From contig NZ_JAGGKV010000022.1 of the NCBI RefSeq assembly GCF_017874035.1, positions 52,597-116,596 on the forward strand: a stretch of DNA of 64,000 nt, written 5' to 3'. Below are positions 8,227-15,597 of this stretch, in pieces. The notes under the pieces were generated by a model. The model searched no databases. It had not been told where the DNA came from and was given only the letters and a program-made list of their open reading frames with translations. The first letter of the stretch is position 1. Each line of letters opens with the position of its first letter. This DNA is from Paenibacillus aceris (lineage in GTDB: Bacteria > Bacillota > Bacilli > Paenibacillales > NBRC-103111). The translations under genes and the position numbers were made by a program.

Positions 8227-9129
8227 TTGAATACATTAATCCTCTGTCTATTGCTTGTACTTGGCTCATGGACGAATCCGCAAAACCAAGAAGCACAGTT
8301 ATCGCATGTTTGCTCCACTCATTATGAAAGCGCATTCAATCGCCCGCCAATGGATACGAAGGTGATTCACTACACGGGCCAAGCCCTCTTTCTCGTGTAT
8401 CATCATCTGGATGAAGAAGAGTCCTTCGTGACGATTTCCCCTGCCAAATTTAATCAGCATCTGCAGCTATTGAAGGACAAACATTACAATGTCATTTCGG
8501 TTGAAGACTATGCGTGTTTTCTTGAGAAGCGGGGGACGATTCCTCCGAATGCTGTAGTGATTACGTTCGACGACGGGTATCGGTCTTTTTATGAGAAGGC
8601 TTATCCACTGCTGAAAAAGATGGGATATCCGGCAACGAATTTTGTCGTTGTGAGCTATCTAGACACCGACTATCCGTCTTTACCGTTTCTGACTTGGCAG
8701 CAAATGAAGGAAATGAAACGCGATGGTTTTAGCTTTTATTCGCATACGTACAACCTTCATCAGAAAAAGGCCGGCGAGTCAGGGAGTCTCGTGCCAATGC
8801 TGACCAATCGCATTTACCTGACACAAGATCAGAGGTTGGAGACCGAGGAGGAGCGCAAGAAAAGAGTCATGGAGGATCTTTTTACGGCGGACTGGATGCT
8901 TAAAACGCAGCTCGGCAATGAGCTTTCCATGCTCTGCTTTCCATATGGATATTACACTCAAACCAACATAGACGAAGCGCAAGATCTCGGCATCCGTTAT
9001 TTTTTCACTACGAAGGAAGGAATCAATTCGGGCGAAAGCAGAGAAATTTACCGGTTGAATATGGGGATGCCCTATGTCAATGCAGATGTGTTTGCGAACA
9101 AGCTTCAGAGCTATGATCGTAAAAAATAG
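8227..9129 (+). CDS. Secreted polysaccharide deacetylase (CE4/NodB domain)
   Basis: A 300-residue protein starting at TTG behind GGGAGG. The first 20 residues form a hydrophobic signal peptide. The NodB domain is marked by VVITFDDGYRSF (catalytic and metal-binding aspartates), the SHTYNLH metal-binding motif and CFPYG further on. CE4 enzymes remove N- or O-acetyl groups from cell-wall or other polysaccharides outside the membrane. The TFDDGY form and the preceding VYHHLDEE segment resemble the PgaB/IcaB type more than peptidoglycan deacetylases. No operon partner is evident; the next gene is 171 bases away. Confidence 0.85.
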   Translation: MNTLILCLLLVLGSWTNPQNQEAQLSHVCSTHYESAFNRPPMDTKVIHYTGQALFLVYHHLDEEESFVTISPAKFNQHLQLLKDKHYNVISVEDYACFLEKRGTIPPNAVVITFDDGYRSFYEKAYPLLKKMGYPATNFVVVSYLDTDYPSLPFLTWQQMKEMKRDGFSFYSHTYNLHQKKAGESGSLVPMLTNRIYLTQDQRLETEEERKKRVMEDLFTADWMLKTQLGNELSMLCFPYGYYTQTNIDEAQDLGIRYFFTTKEGINSGESREIYRLNMGMPYVNADVFANKLQSYDRKK

Positions 9130-9156
9130 CGGATATGCCATCGATAGGGAACTCTG

Positions 9157-9183
9157 TTATGCCATTTTGCCAATTGGGCATAA
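9157..9183. promoter_or_regulatory. Inverted repeat upstream of a sugar dehydrogenase gene
   Basis: TTATGCC (9157-9163) and GGCATAA (9177-9183) form a perfect 7-bp inverted repeat with a 13-base spacer, about 120 bases before the gene at 9301. It could be an operator for the nearby AraC protein or another regulator. No T tract follows, so it does not look like a terminator. Confidence 0.4.
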
Positions 9184-9300
9184 ATCATAGCTGAGCGGGT
9201 AGTCAAACCGCAAAATAGTCGTATTTTTTCACAAGATGCGCGTACATTTGAAAGGGGAATTTTGGTAAGCTTGAACCAATAAGCCGAAGGGGGAAAATAA

Positions 9301-10452
9301 ATGCTGAAAGTAGCGATAATCGGTGCAGGGGCGATTTCTACCTCGCATATCGAAGCGTATTTACAATTTCCGGAGCGTTGCCAGATTGTGGCGATTAGCG
9401 ATATTTATGTGGACAAGGCGCAGGAGAGAATTGATCATTACGGGCTGAAGGCCAAAGCCGTGAAAGATTATAAAGAGCTGCTTACAGCGGAGATTGATCT
9501 TGTTTCCATCTGTACACCCCCCTATACGCATGCCTCATTGGCGGTTGAATTTATGGAGGCTAACACGCATGTTATGGTGGAAAAGCCTATGGCGTCCTCC
9601 CTTGAAGAATGCGATATGATGAATGATGCTTCGCGTCGTACGGGTAAGCTGTTGTCTGTTGTGGCTCAAAATCGGTTCAAAACGCCGATGATGAAAATGA
9701 AATCGGTTCTGGAAAGCGGACTTATGGGGAAGATCCTGCATGTCCAAGTCGATTCGTTCTGGTGGCGGGGCTATTCGTACTATGATCTTTGGTGGCGCGG
9801 CACATGGGAGAAAGAGGGCGGAGGTCCTACGCTGAACCACGCCGTGCATCATATTGACGCTTTACTGTGGATGATGGGCAGCCCGAGTGAAGTGCAGGCA
9901 TTTATGAGTAATGTCGCTCATGATAATGCCGAGGTTGAAGATCTTTCGATCGGCTTGCTGCGCTATGCGAATGGATCGCTGGGTCAACTGACCAGTTCAG
10001 TCGTTCATCACGGGGAAGAGCAGCAGTTGATCTTCCAAGGCGCCAAAGCGCGTGTGTCAACACCCTGGAAGGTGAAGGCGTCCAATTCGAAATCGAATGG
10101 CTTTCCTGAGCCGAATCCAGAACTGGAGTCACAGCTGCAAGCTTACTATGATGTCTTGCCGGAAGTCGCATATGAAGGACACGCGGGCCAAATTGATAAT
10201 GTGCTTACTGCGATTGAAACTGGCTCGCCCCTCTTAATCGATGGTATTAGCGGCAGGCAAACGCTTGAATTCATTACCGCCATTTATAAATCGGCCAGCA
10301 CGGGACAGTTGGTGAAATTCCCGATCGGTCCGGAGGATGCCTTCTATACGCGTGAAGGAGTCCAAGCGAATGCGACCCATTTCTATGAAAAAAAGAAGTC
10401 GATCGAAAACTTTGCAGCGACGACCATTACGACTGGAAGCACGTATAAATAG
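9301..10452 (+). CDS. Gfo/Idh/MocA-family oxidoreductase
   Basis: A 383-residue NAD(P)-dependent sugar dehydrogenase-type protein. The Rossmann motif VAIIGAGAIS is at the N-terminus, EKP lies near residue 96, and LNHAVHHIDALLWMMG supplies the catalytic histidine region. GAAGGGGGAAAA precedes the ATG. The substrate is unknown: the family acts on inositols, sugars, sugar acids and amino sugars. It converges with an AraC-type regulator 20 bases downstream, which may control it. Confidence 0.85.
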   Translation: MLKVAIIGAGAISTSHIEAYLQFPERCQIVAISDIYVDKAQERIDHYGLKAKAVKDYKELLTAEIDLVSICTPPYTHASLAVEFMEANTHVMVEKPMASSLEECDMMNDASRRTGKLLSVVAQNRFKTPMMKMKSVLESGLMGKILHVQVDSFWWRGYSYYDLWWRGTWEKEGGGPTLNHAVHHIDALLWMMGSPSEVQAFMSNVAHDNAEVEDLSIGLLRYANGSLGQLTSSVVHHGEEQQLIFQGAKARVSTPWKVKASNSKSNGFPEPNPELESQLQAYYDVLPEVAYEGHAGQIDNVLTAIETGSPLLIDGISGRQTLEFITAIYKSASTGQLVKFPIGPEDAFYTREGVQANATHFYEKKKSIENFAATTITTGSTYK

Positions 10453-10472
10453 GGATGCCGAGTCAGGCAAAA

Positions 10473-11351
10473 CTAACGCTGCTTCTGCCACTGTAAGCGG
10501 AATTGATGAGGCGTGCTGCCCATACGGCTTTTAAACGTTTTGCAGAAGTGGGAACAGTTGGAAATACCGATGGCTTCGCCGATTTGAGCAATTGACTGTT
10601 CGCTAGAAGTAAGCAGCATGACCGCCTGCTGCATTCTGCGTGCTGTCACATACTCGGAAATGCTGTTTCCCGTGCACTCTTTGAACAAGTGAGATAAGTG
10701 ATAAGGGGACAGATGAAGCTCACTAGCCATATGCTCAAGGCGAAGCGGCTCCGTGTAATGCCCTTCGAGCCAGCTCAGTATGCGCTCGGCCTGGTGCTTG
10801 TGGCGAGTGGGTCCGGAGTCGAACTGTACTTCGCTTCGTTCCCATATTTGCCGAAAAGCACGAAAAAAAGCGATCAGGAATAAAGAGAATTCCTCAACAG
10901 AGTCATTCTTGGACAAACTCGGAATTTTCTCATGTAAACTTGAAAGAAGGGAAAGCAGCGACGCCGGCTCGCCAATATTGTAAATGCACGGGGCGGGCAG
11001 CTTGCTGGTGTGCATTTGCTTAAAAAAAGCGAGCAAGCTCGGCCATTTCTCAAAATAGGATTCATATAAAAATGGCTCAAAATGCACAATGGAGCGGATG
11101 AACCGGATGTCGGGATTCATTTGAATATGATGAAGCTGATAAGGTTGGAAGACACACAGCATGCCTGCTCTTACTTCATAGCTTTTTTGATCAACGATCA
11201 ATATGCCCTGACCTTCGTGAACAAAAAGAATTTCAACGCCTTTATGAGCATGAAAAGTGCCATGAAACTGATCGGTGCCGATCGTTTGGCGGCGATAGGC
11301 AAAGTAGAGCGCACTCTCGCTGATACTTAGATTTTGCATAAATGACATAGG
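10473..11351 (-). CDS. AraC-family transcriptional regulator
   Basis: A 292-residue protein with an N-terminal cupin sensor (HAHKGVEILFVHEGQG, ending in CVFQPYQLHHI) and a C-terminal double helix-turn-helix (LEHMASELHLSPYHLSHLFKECTG, then IAQIGEAIGISNCSHFCKTFK). It probably senses a sugar and activates uptake or catabolic genes. A longer frame runs upstream; the ATG at 11351 follows AGGGGGA at about 10 bases and gives a normal cupin N-terminus. It converges with the dehydrogenase gene at 9301-10452, a likely but untested target. Confidence 0.88.
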   Translation of the reverse strand, partial: PMSFMQNLSISESALYFAYRRQTIGTDQFHGTFHAHKGVEILFVHEGQGILIVDQKSYEVRAGMLCVFQPYQLHHIQMNPDIRFIRSIVHFEPFLYESYFEKWPSLLAFFKQMHTSKLPAPCIYNIGEPASLLSLLSSLHEKIPSLSKNDSVEEFSLFLIAFFRAFRQIWERSEVQFDSGPTRHKHQAERILSWLEGHYTEPLRLEHMASELHLSPYHLSHLFKECTGNSISEYVTARRMQQAVMLLTSSEQSIAQIGEAIGISNCSHFCKTFKSRMGSTPHQFRLQWQKQR

Positions 11352-11446
11352 AAGCACATCCCCCTGCTGCGCAAGCAGCGTAAAAGAGCTTAATCCCAGC
11401 ATAAGAATGCTGACGGATTAAGCTTTTTTGAATGAGGTAGAGCGGG

Positions 11447-12202
11447 TTACTCCGCCGTTACCTTTTGTAATTTTGCAGGATTATTGATCTTGTAGGGCAC
11501 AGGATGTTTACTAAGCTTCTTCGCAACGATTTTACATTCAAAAGTGATGGTATCTCCGATTTCGAGCTCCAGCTTTTTCAGCGTATTGCTGTGGCTTGAC
11601 CAGGCAGTGCCGATCTCCATTGCGGGGTCCGTAATGGAAACTGCTTCATAGATGATGACTTCATCGTCATTATCGGAGAAATTGTTCGGTACGGTCGTGA
11701 ATTCTTGGACTGTCGCAATCATTTTCACTTTATCTTCCGGCAGCTCTAGCTTAGGCGCCTTTTCTTTTTTCGCTTTTTCCTTCGGCTGTTTAGTTTTTGG
11801 AGCTTTAACTTCCTCGGCTGCTTGTCCGGTAAGGGTGTTGTCAACTGCCGGGGATTCCACGACAGCCGTCGCTTCGGCTTCCGTCTCTGCCACTTCCGCC
11901 CCTGTAGCGTCTTCTGCTGCTGCCGTAAGTCTTTGGCTATAATTGGCCGCCTGCATCTCCTTCAGATAAGAGGGGTGAATACAGTGCAGCTGTTTATTGT
12001 CGAATTCAATAACAGCGGTCATTTTATCTACGAAGCCGACGATGCCGCAGGGCAAATTCATGCCGCCCGCTTTGTAGTAAAATGCTTTTGTTTTGGCCGC
12101 TTTCTCGGAAAGCAACCCCCATTCCTTACACTGTTCCAGCTGCTCGGTTTCATCTTCGAAGGTCGTGTATGTTTGGGGTTGGATGGTGAATGCATGAATC
12201 AT
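11447..12202 (-). CDS. Conserved-looking protein of unknown function with an Ala/Glu/Lys-rich linker
   Basis: I do not recognise this 251-residue protein. Residues 1-95 form a compact region with MNLPCGIVGFVDK and HPSYLKEM. A low-complexity linker rich in Ala, Glu, Val and Lys follows (about 95-150, including KAKKEKAPK). The C-terminal part ends in GDTITFECKIVAKKLSKHPVPYKINNPAKLQK, which may be a small beta barrel. No signal peptide or membrane segment is seen. The start follows AAAGGCGG at 8 bases. A 58-residue gene lies 42 bases upstream on the same strand. The linker suggests a flexible two-domain protein; the function is open. Confidence 0.7.
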   Translation of the reverse strand: MIHAFTIQPQTYTTFEDETEQLEQCKEWGLLSEKAAKTKAFYYKAGGMNLPCGIVGFVDKMTAVIEFDNKQLHCIHPSYLKEMQAANYSQRLTAAAEDATGAEVAETEAEATAVVESPAVDNTLTGQAAEEVKAPKTKQPKEKAKKEKAPKLELPEDKVKMIATVQEFTTVPNNFSDNDDEVIIYEAVSITDPAMEIGTAWSSHSNTLKKLELEIGDTITFECKIVAKKLSKHPVPYKINNPAKLQKVTAE

Positions 12203-12244
12203 GTTCGGTGCCGCCTTTCTTTGAATCTATGGAATAAGAGATCT

Positions 12245-12421
12245 TTATTCTTCTAAGCGATAGTCATCGGTTTTCTCGCCGTCTTCCCAAATCTCAACGA
12301 ACAGGGCTTCGCTGTTTTCGAAATCAGCGGGCTTCAGAGACAATGCTTTCTCCTCGTCTGTACCAACATAAACATTTTCCATTTCTTCGCCGTCGAAAGA
12401 GAGGATGACGTATATTTTCAT
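12245..12421 (-). CDS. Small acidic protein (58 residues), unknown function
   Basis: A short reverse frame has a strong ribosome site, GGAGG nine bases before its ATG at 12421. It encodes an acidic protein (KIYVILSFDGEEMENVYVG, then EIWEDGEKTDDYRLEE). The alternating hydrophobic start suggests a small beta-alpha fold. It reads into the 251-residue gene on the same strand, so the two may share a transcript. No homologue is recognised. Confidence 0.68.
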   Translation of the reverse strand: MKIYVILSFDGEEMENVYVGTDEEKALSLKPADFENSEALFVEIWEDGEKTDDYRLEE

Positions 12422-12622
12422 GCCAGATTGCCTCCAATAGTTTGATATGGATTATTATAACACAATCGCTGAAATGTTCGCAGGAGGTGACAAGATCCTC
12501 AAATCCCATGGCTTAAAATTTCCTGACCGTTCATATACATCAATACAAGCTGGATCTCCATAATTGAACGAGGATTACTCCATGCAGAGAATGTGCGGAT
12601 AGCGATAGAGGAGGTTTCTAGG

Positions 12623-13717
12623 ATGGTGGTTGCGTTGATTTGCGTAATCGGGTGTCTTTCCGGCTTTTTGCTTTTCAGGAAAAATGCGCTTCGAGCAGGC
12701 TATGTACCAGGTGCGGAAAAAGTGAAGCTGTCGGTCATTATTCCGGCCAGGAATGAATCGTGCAATTTGCCTCATCTGCTCCATGCGCTCAAGATACAAA
12801 CCTTAGAACCTTTTGAGATCATCGTGGTGGATGACTTTTCAGAGGATGATACGAAGGAGATTGCGGAAGGCTACGGGGTTACTGTCGTTTCAAATCCCAG
12901 TCTTCCGCAAGGCTGGACCGGTAAAAACTGGGCCGTCTGGAACGGCTATTTGCATGCCACCGGAGATATGATCGCCTTTCTGGATGCCGACATCCGGTTG
13001 GTGCCTAGGGCATTGGAGTCGTTGATTATGGCAAGACATAAAGCCGGTGGCGTCATCTCCGTTGTACCTTATCACTATACGGTGAAGTTCGTAGAAAGGC
13101 TTGCTCTTATCTTTAATTTCTTGGGGGTGTTTGCGTTTACCTCGCCGTTTGAGAGAGACAACCCCAATAAGGGTCTGTACGGATCCTGTATTTTAACGAC
13201 TAGAGAAGATTACGAAAAAATTAATGGACATGAGAGCATTAAAGATGAGATGTTGGACGATCTGAATCTGGGAGCAGCTTTTCGCAAAGCGGGCATCGAT
13301 GTCACGAATTTCATCGGATATGGCCTCGTTTCCTTTCGTATGTATGCGCAGGGGATAAAAAGCCAGATTCAAGGCTTCGGTAAAGGCGCTGTATTGGGCA
13401 CATCCAAGCTGAAGAGCGGTACCATTGTCCTCATTGCTTGTTGGGTTGTCGGACTGATTGTTTCGGAAACCTTCTTTTTATTTATCAACACATCCTGGTG
13501 GCTGCCTTTATTCATGGGCTATCTGCTTTATACGCTTCAGCTCTTCTATTTCGTCAGATATGTGGGTGTGTTTGGATTCCTCATGCCTGTCCTGCACATA
13601 TTCTCGACGTTATTTTTTATCGCGGTCATGCTGTACTCCGCTTATCAGGTTGTGTTTCTCGGTCATGTAGCATGGAAAGGAAGGCAAGTTAAGGTAGGAA
13701 GCAGGCGGGAGCTATGA
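12623..13717 (+). CDS. Family 2 glycosyltransferase, CrtQ-like
   Basis: A 364-residue membrane glycosyltransferase. After an N-terminal membrane helix come the GT2 motifs VIIPARNES, VVDDFSEDDT and AFLDADIRL (the DxD metal site), then a C-terminal set of hydrophobic helices. The SFRMYAQG segment and the end GHVAWKGRQ closely match the layout of staphylococcal CrtQ, which glucosylates 4,4'-diaponeurosporenoate. A GTG at 12593 is in frame, but GAGGAGG sits 9 bases before the ATG at 12623. It overlaps the next gene as ATGA. No other carotenoid genes are seen, so the acceptor could be another lipid. Confidence 0.82.
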   Translation: MVVALICVIGCLSGFLLFRKNALRAGYVPGAEKVKLSVIIPARNESCNLPHLLHALKIQTLEPFEIIVVDDFSEDDTKEIAEGYGVTVVSNPSLPQGWTGKNWAVWNGYLHATGDMIAFLDADIRLVPRALESLIMARHKAGGVISVVPYHYTVKFVERLALIFNFLGVFAFTSPFERDNPNKGLYGSCILTTREDYEKINGHESIKDEMLDDLNLGAAFRKAGIDVTNFIGYGLVSFRMYAQGIKSQIQGFGKGAVLGTSKLKSGTIVLIACWVVGLIVSETFFLFINTSWWLPLFMGYLLYTLQLFYFVRYVGVFGFLMPVLHIFSTLFFIAVMLYSAYQVVFLGHVAWKGRQVKVGSRREL

Positions 13718-14346
13718 CCCTTGTATGGATGGTTTGCGCTTTCTTATCAGGCTCATTGATGTTTTCTTATTGGCTTGGACTCATGGCCAGGCACAATCTT
13801 AAAGACGTTGGAGATGGAAATCCAGGCGCATTAAATTTGTGGAAAGCAGCGGGATATCAAATAGGGATTGCAGGCATTGTTCTTGATTTTTTAAAAGGGT
13901 ACCTGATTCTCGGCTGGATCTTGGGATTTAACTTGGAAAACGCGCGTGTTCAGGGCTACGCATTGATACCCATTGCACTTGCGCCAATTTTCGGGCATGC
14001 GTTTTCGCCGTTTCTGAAGGGAAAGGGAGGCAAAGCGATCGCGGTCACGTTCGGTGTTTGGAGCGCGCTGACGAAGTTTGAAGCTTCACTGGCATTAGCG
14101 GTGATTTTGGCTGTGTGCATGGCGGTTGCAAAGGCGCTGGTCAGAGGCCGTTCCACATCCCCAGCAGCAGACGCTATACAGGTGGCGCTCGGCATGCTGC
14201 TATTAGGCGTGTATTTATACCTGAGCGGATATAGGGAAGCGATTCTATGGGTGTGGTTAGGAAACTTTGCGTTGATATCGATTAAGCATCGAAAGGAGCT
14301 TGCTTCTTTTTGGAAGAGGAAGCAGTCTGAGCACGCCGGCGAATAG
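13714..14346 (+). CDS. PlsY-like glycerol-3-phosphate acyltransferase family membrane protein
   Basis: A 210-residue polytopic protein. It holds the PlsY signatures in order: GDGNPGALNLWK near residue 33, VLDFLKGY near 57 and FGHAFSPFLKGKGGKAIA near 91-108. PlsY transfers acyl groups from acyl-phosphate to glycerol-3-phosphate. The start overlaps the glycosyltransferase stop (ATGA), so the two are translated together. It diverges from housekeeping PlsY (GHxFPxFLxFKGGK), so it may be a paralogue with a specialised acceptor, perhaps acting on the product of its partner glycosyltransferase. Confidence 0.8.
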   Translation: MTLVWMVCAFLSGSLMFSYWLGLMARHNLKDVGDGNPGALNLWKAAGYQIGIAGIVLDFLKGYLILGWILGFNLENARVQGYALIPIALAPIFGHAFSPFLKGKGGKAIAVTFGVWSALTKFEASLALAVILAVCMAVAKALVRGRSTSPAADAIQVALGMLLLGVYLYLSGYREAILWVWLGNFALISIKHRKELASFWKRKQSEHAGE

Positions 14347-14373
14347 CAAGCCTTGGCTTCAGCAGCAAGCAAA

Positions 14374-14451
14374 AGGGGTCACTTCGATCTGATTACATAC
14401 TAGTCCCGACTAAGGGGAAATCTAGGAAATAATCAGAAAGGAGTGACCCTT
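14374..14451 (+). promoter_or_regulatory. Long structured RNA hairpin covering the ribosome site of the next gene
   Basis: Three stacked helices are visible: 14374-14383 with 14442-14451 (10 bp), 14388-14395 TCTGATTA with 14430-14437 TAATCAGA (8 bp, perfect), and CTAG/CTAG plus TCCC/GGGA around a 7-base loop. The right arm contains the AAAGGAG ribosome site of the gene starting at 14455. No T tract follows, so it is not a terminator. It looks like a translation-control leader; it matches no riboswitch class that I recognise. Confidence 0.65.
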
Positions 14452-14454
14452 AGC

Positions 14455-15099
14455 ATGGATAAAAGCCTTCACTTAAAGGAGGAGCGCTTAAATGCCTTGA
14501 GCCACGGAATTGGCGCGGCGCTTAGCGCCTTCGGACTCGTGCTGCTGCTTCAACGCGCCGTAATGTTCGAAGATTTTGCTTATACGGTAAGCAATGCGAT
14601 TTACGGCTTATCCTTTTGCATGGTGTATTTGTCATCGACACTCCTGCATTGTTCTCGCTCGCGCAAATGGGGAGAGCGTTTTGAAATGCTGGACCATGCC
14701 GCCATTTTTATCGCCATCGCTGGTTCATACACGCCATTCCTCATGATTACGCTGCAAGGCACATTGGGTTACTCCATGCTGATGCTGATCTGGGCGCTCG
14801 CTTTGGGGGGCGTGCGTTATATCAAGTTTATTATTCGGCGTTTTATCCCTTGGGGACTGCTGCTGTACTTACTGCTCGCAGGTTTCATGGCTTCCTTAAT
14901 ATCACCATTGCAGGGAAGGCTGCCTCAGATGGCTATCACTTGGATCATAGCAGGCGTCGTTCTGTACATGATCGGGTTAGTATTTTTTCTATGGCGGAAA
15001 TTACGCTATCATCATCTTGTTTGGCATGTGTTCGTCGTTGCCGGCAGCAGCTGTCATTTTATTGTGGTGTATACGTATGTGATGCCGGCTGTTCTTTAA
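14455..15099 (+). CDS. Hemolysin III / YplQ-type membrane protein (PAQR family)
   Basis: A 214-residue integral membrane protein with about seven helices. The family marks are EERLNALSHGIGAALS at the N-terminus, HCSRSRKW with MLDHAAIFIAIAGSYTP in the middle and LVWHVFVVAGSSCHFI near the end, which supply the conserved serine, aspartate and histidine metal site shared with adiponectin receptors. The bacterial function is uncertain; membrane lipid homeostasis has been proposed for the family. A GTG at 14443 is possible, but the ATG at 14455 is well placed after AAAGGAG. Translation may be controlled by the hairpin just upstream. Confidence 0.87.
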   Translation: MDKSLHLKEERLNALSHGIGAALSAFGLVLLLQRAVMFEDFAYTVSNAIYGLSFCMVYLSSTLLHCSRSRKWGERFEMLDHAAIFIAIAGSYTPFLMITLQGTLGYSMLMLIWALALGGVRYIKFIIRRFIPWGLLLYLLLAGFMASLISPLQGRLPQMAITWIIAGVVLYMIGLVFFLWRKLRYHHLVWHVFVVAGSSCHFIVVYTYVMPAVL

Positions 15100-15100
15100 G

Positions 15101-15450
15101 TTATAAGCTAGGGCCGATCCGGTTAATGCTAAATTCCTGATGTCCAAGAATTTCTGATTTGGTTAGTTTGCCTTCAGCTACGTCGCTGATTTCTTGCCAA
15201 ATGCGTTCGCCGGCTTGCTCTAAATGCAAGGTGCCGGCAAGCATTTCACTCACATCCACATCCATATTATCTTCCATGTTCGAATAGGTGAATTTGTTCA
15301 CTGTGATTTTTACCACCGGGACGACGGTTGCGCCTGTTGGCGTTCCACGGCCTGTCGTGAAACAGACGATATGCGCTCCCCCAGCGGCCATACCGGATAC
15401 GCATTCAATATCGTTGCCCGGCGAATCCATAAAATATAGACCGTGCTCTT
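15101..15450 (-). pseudogene. Remnant of an altronate/galactarate dehydratase (UxaA family), C-terminal part only
   Basis: The reverse strand encodes about 115 residues that match the end of UxaA/GarD-type dehydratases: GLYFMDSPGND, FTTGRGTPTGATVVPVVKIT, then NMDVDVSEMLAG and a LGHQEF ending. The homology begins with EHGLYF at about 15448, directly preceded by an in-frame stop; the N-terminal two thirds are absent. An ATG inside the fragment could give a 109-residue peptide, but it would lack most of the enzyme. It is best read as a deletion remnant of hexuronate or galactarate catabolism. Confidence 0.8.
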
Positions 15451-15458
15451 AAGTAACC

Positions 15459-15468
15459 GAAACGTTTC
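15459..15468. promoter_or_regulatory. GAAACGTTTC palindrome, LacI/CcpA-type operator candidate
   Basis: A perfect 10-bp palindrome with a central CG, the form used by LacI-family operators and cre-like sites. It lies between the dehydratase remnant and the PhyH-HEAT gene, about 80 bases before the putative -10 box. It may be an operator for that gene or a relic of the lost dehydratase promoter. Confidence 0.45.
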
Positions 15469-15523
15469 AATCGTTGGCATCACGCTATCTTAGTTTTGTG
15501 CTAGCTATGATTAAGAATGTCTA

Positions 15524-15552
15524 TTAAGTTTCTCAATCGTCTTTTTTATAAT
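15524..15552 (+). promoter_or_regulatory. Putative promoter of the PhyH-HEAT gene
   Basis: TATAAT at 15547-15552 is a perfect -10 box, 45 bases before the start codon. The -35 position (15524-15529, TTAAGT) is poor, as expected for a promoter that needs an activator such as the AraC protein encoded just downstream. Confidence 0.5.
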
Positions 15553-15597
15553 AAGCGTATGTTACAGCATTCCATTCACGCTAAGGAGGCAGAAACT

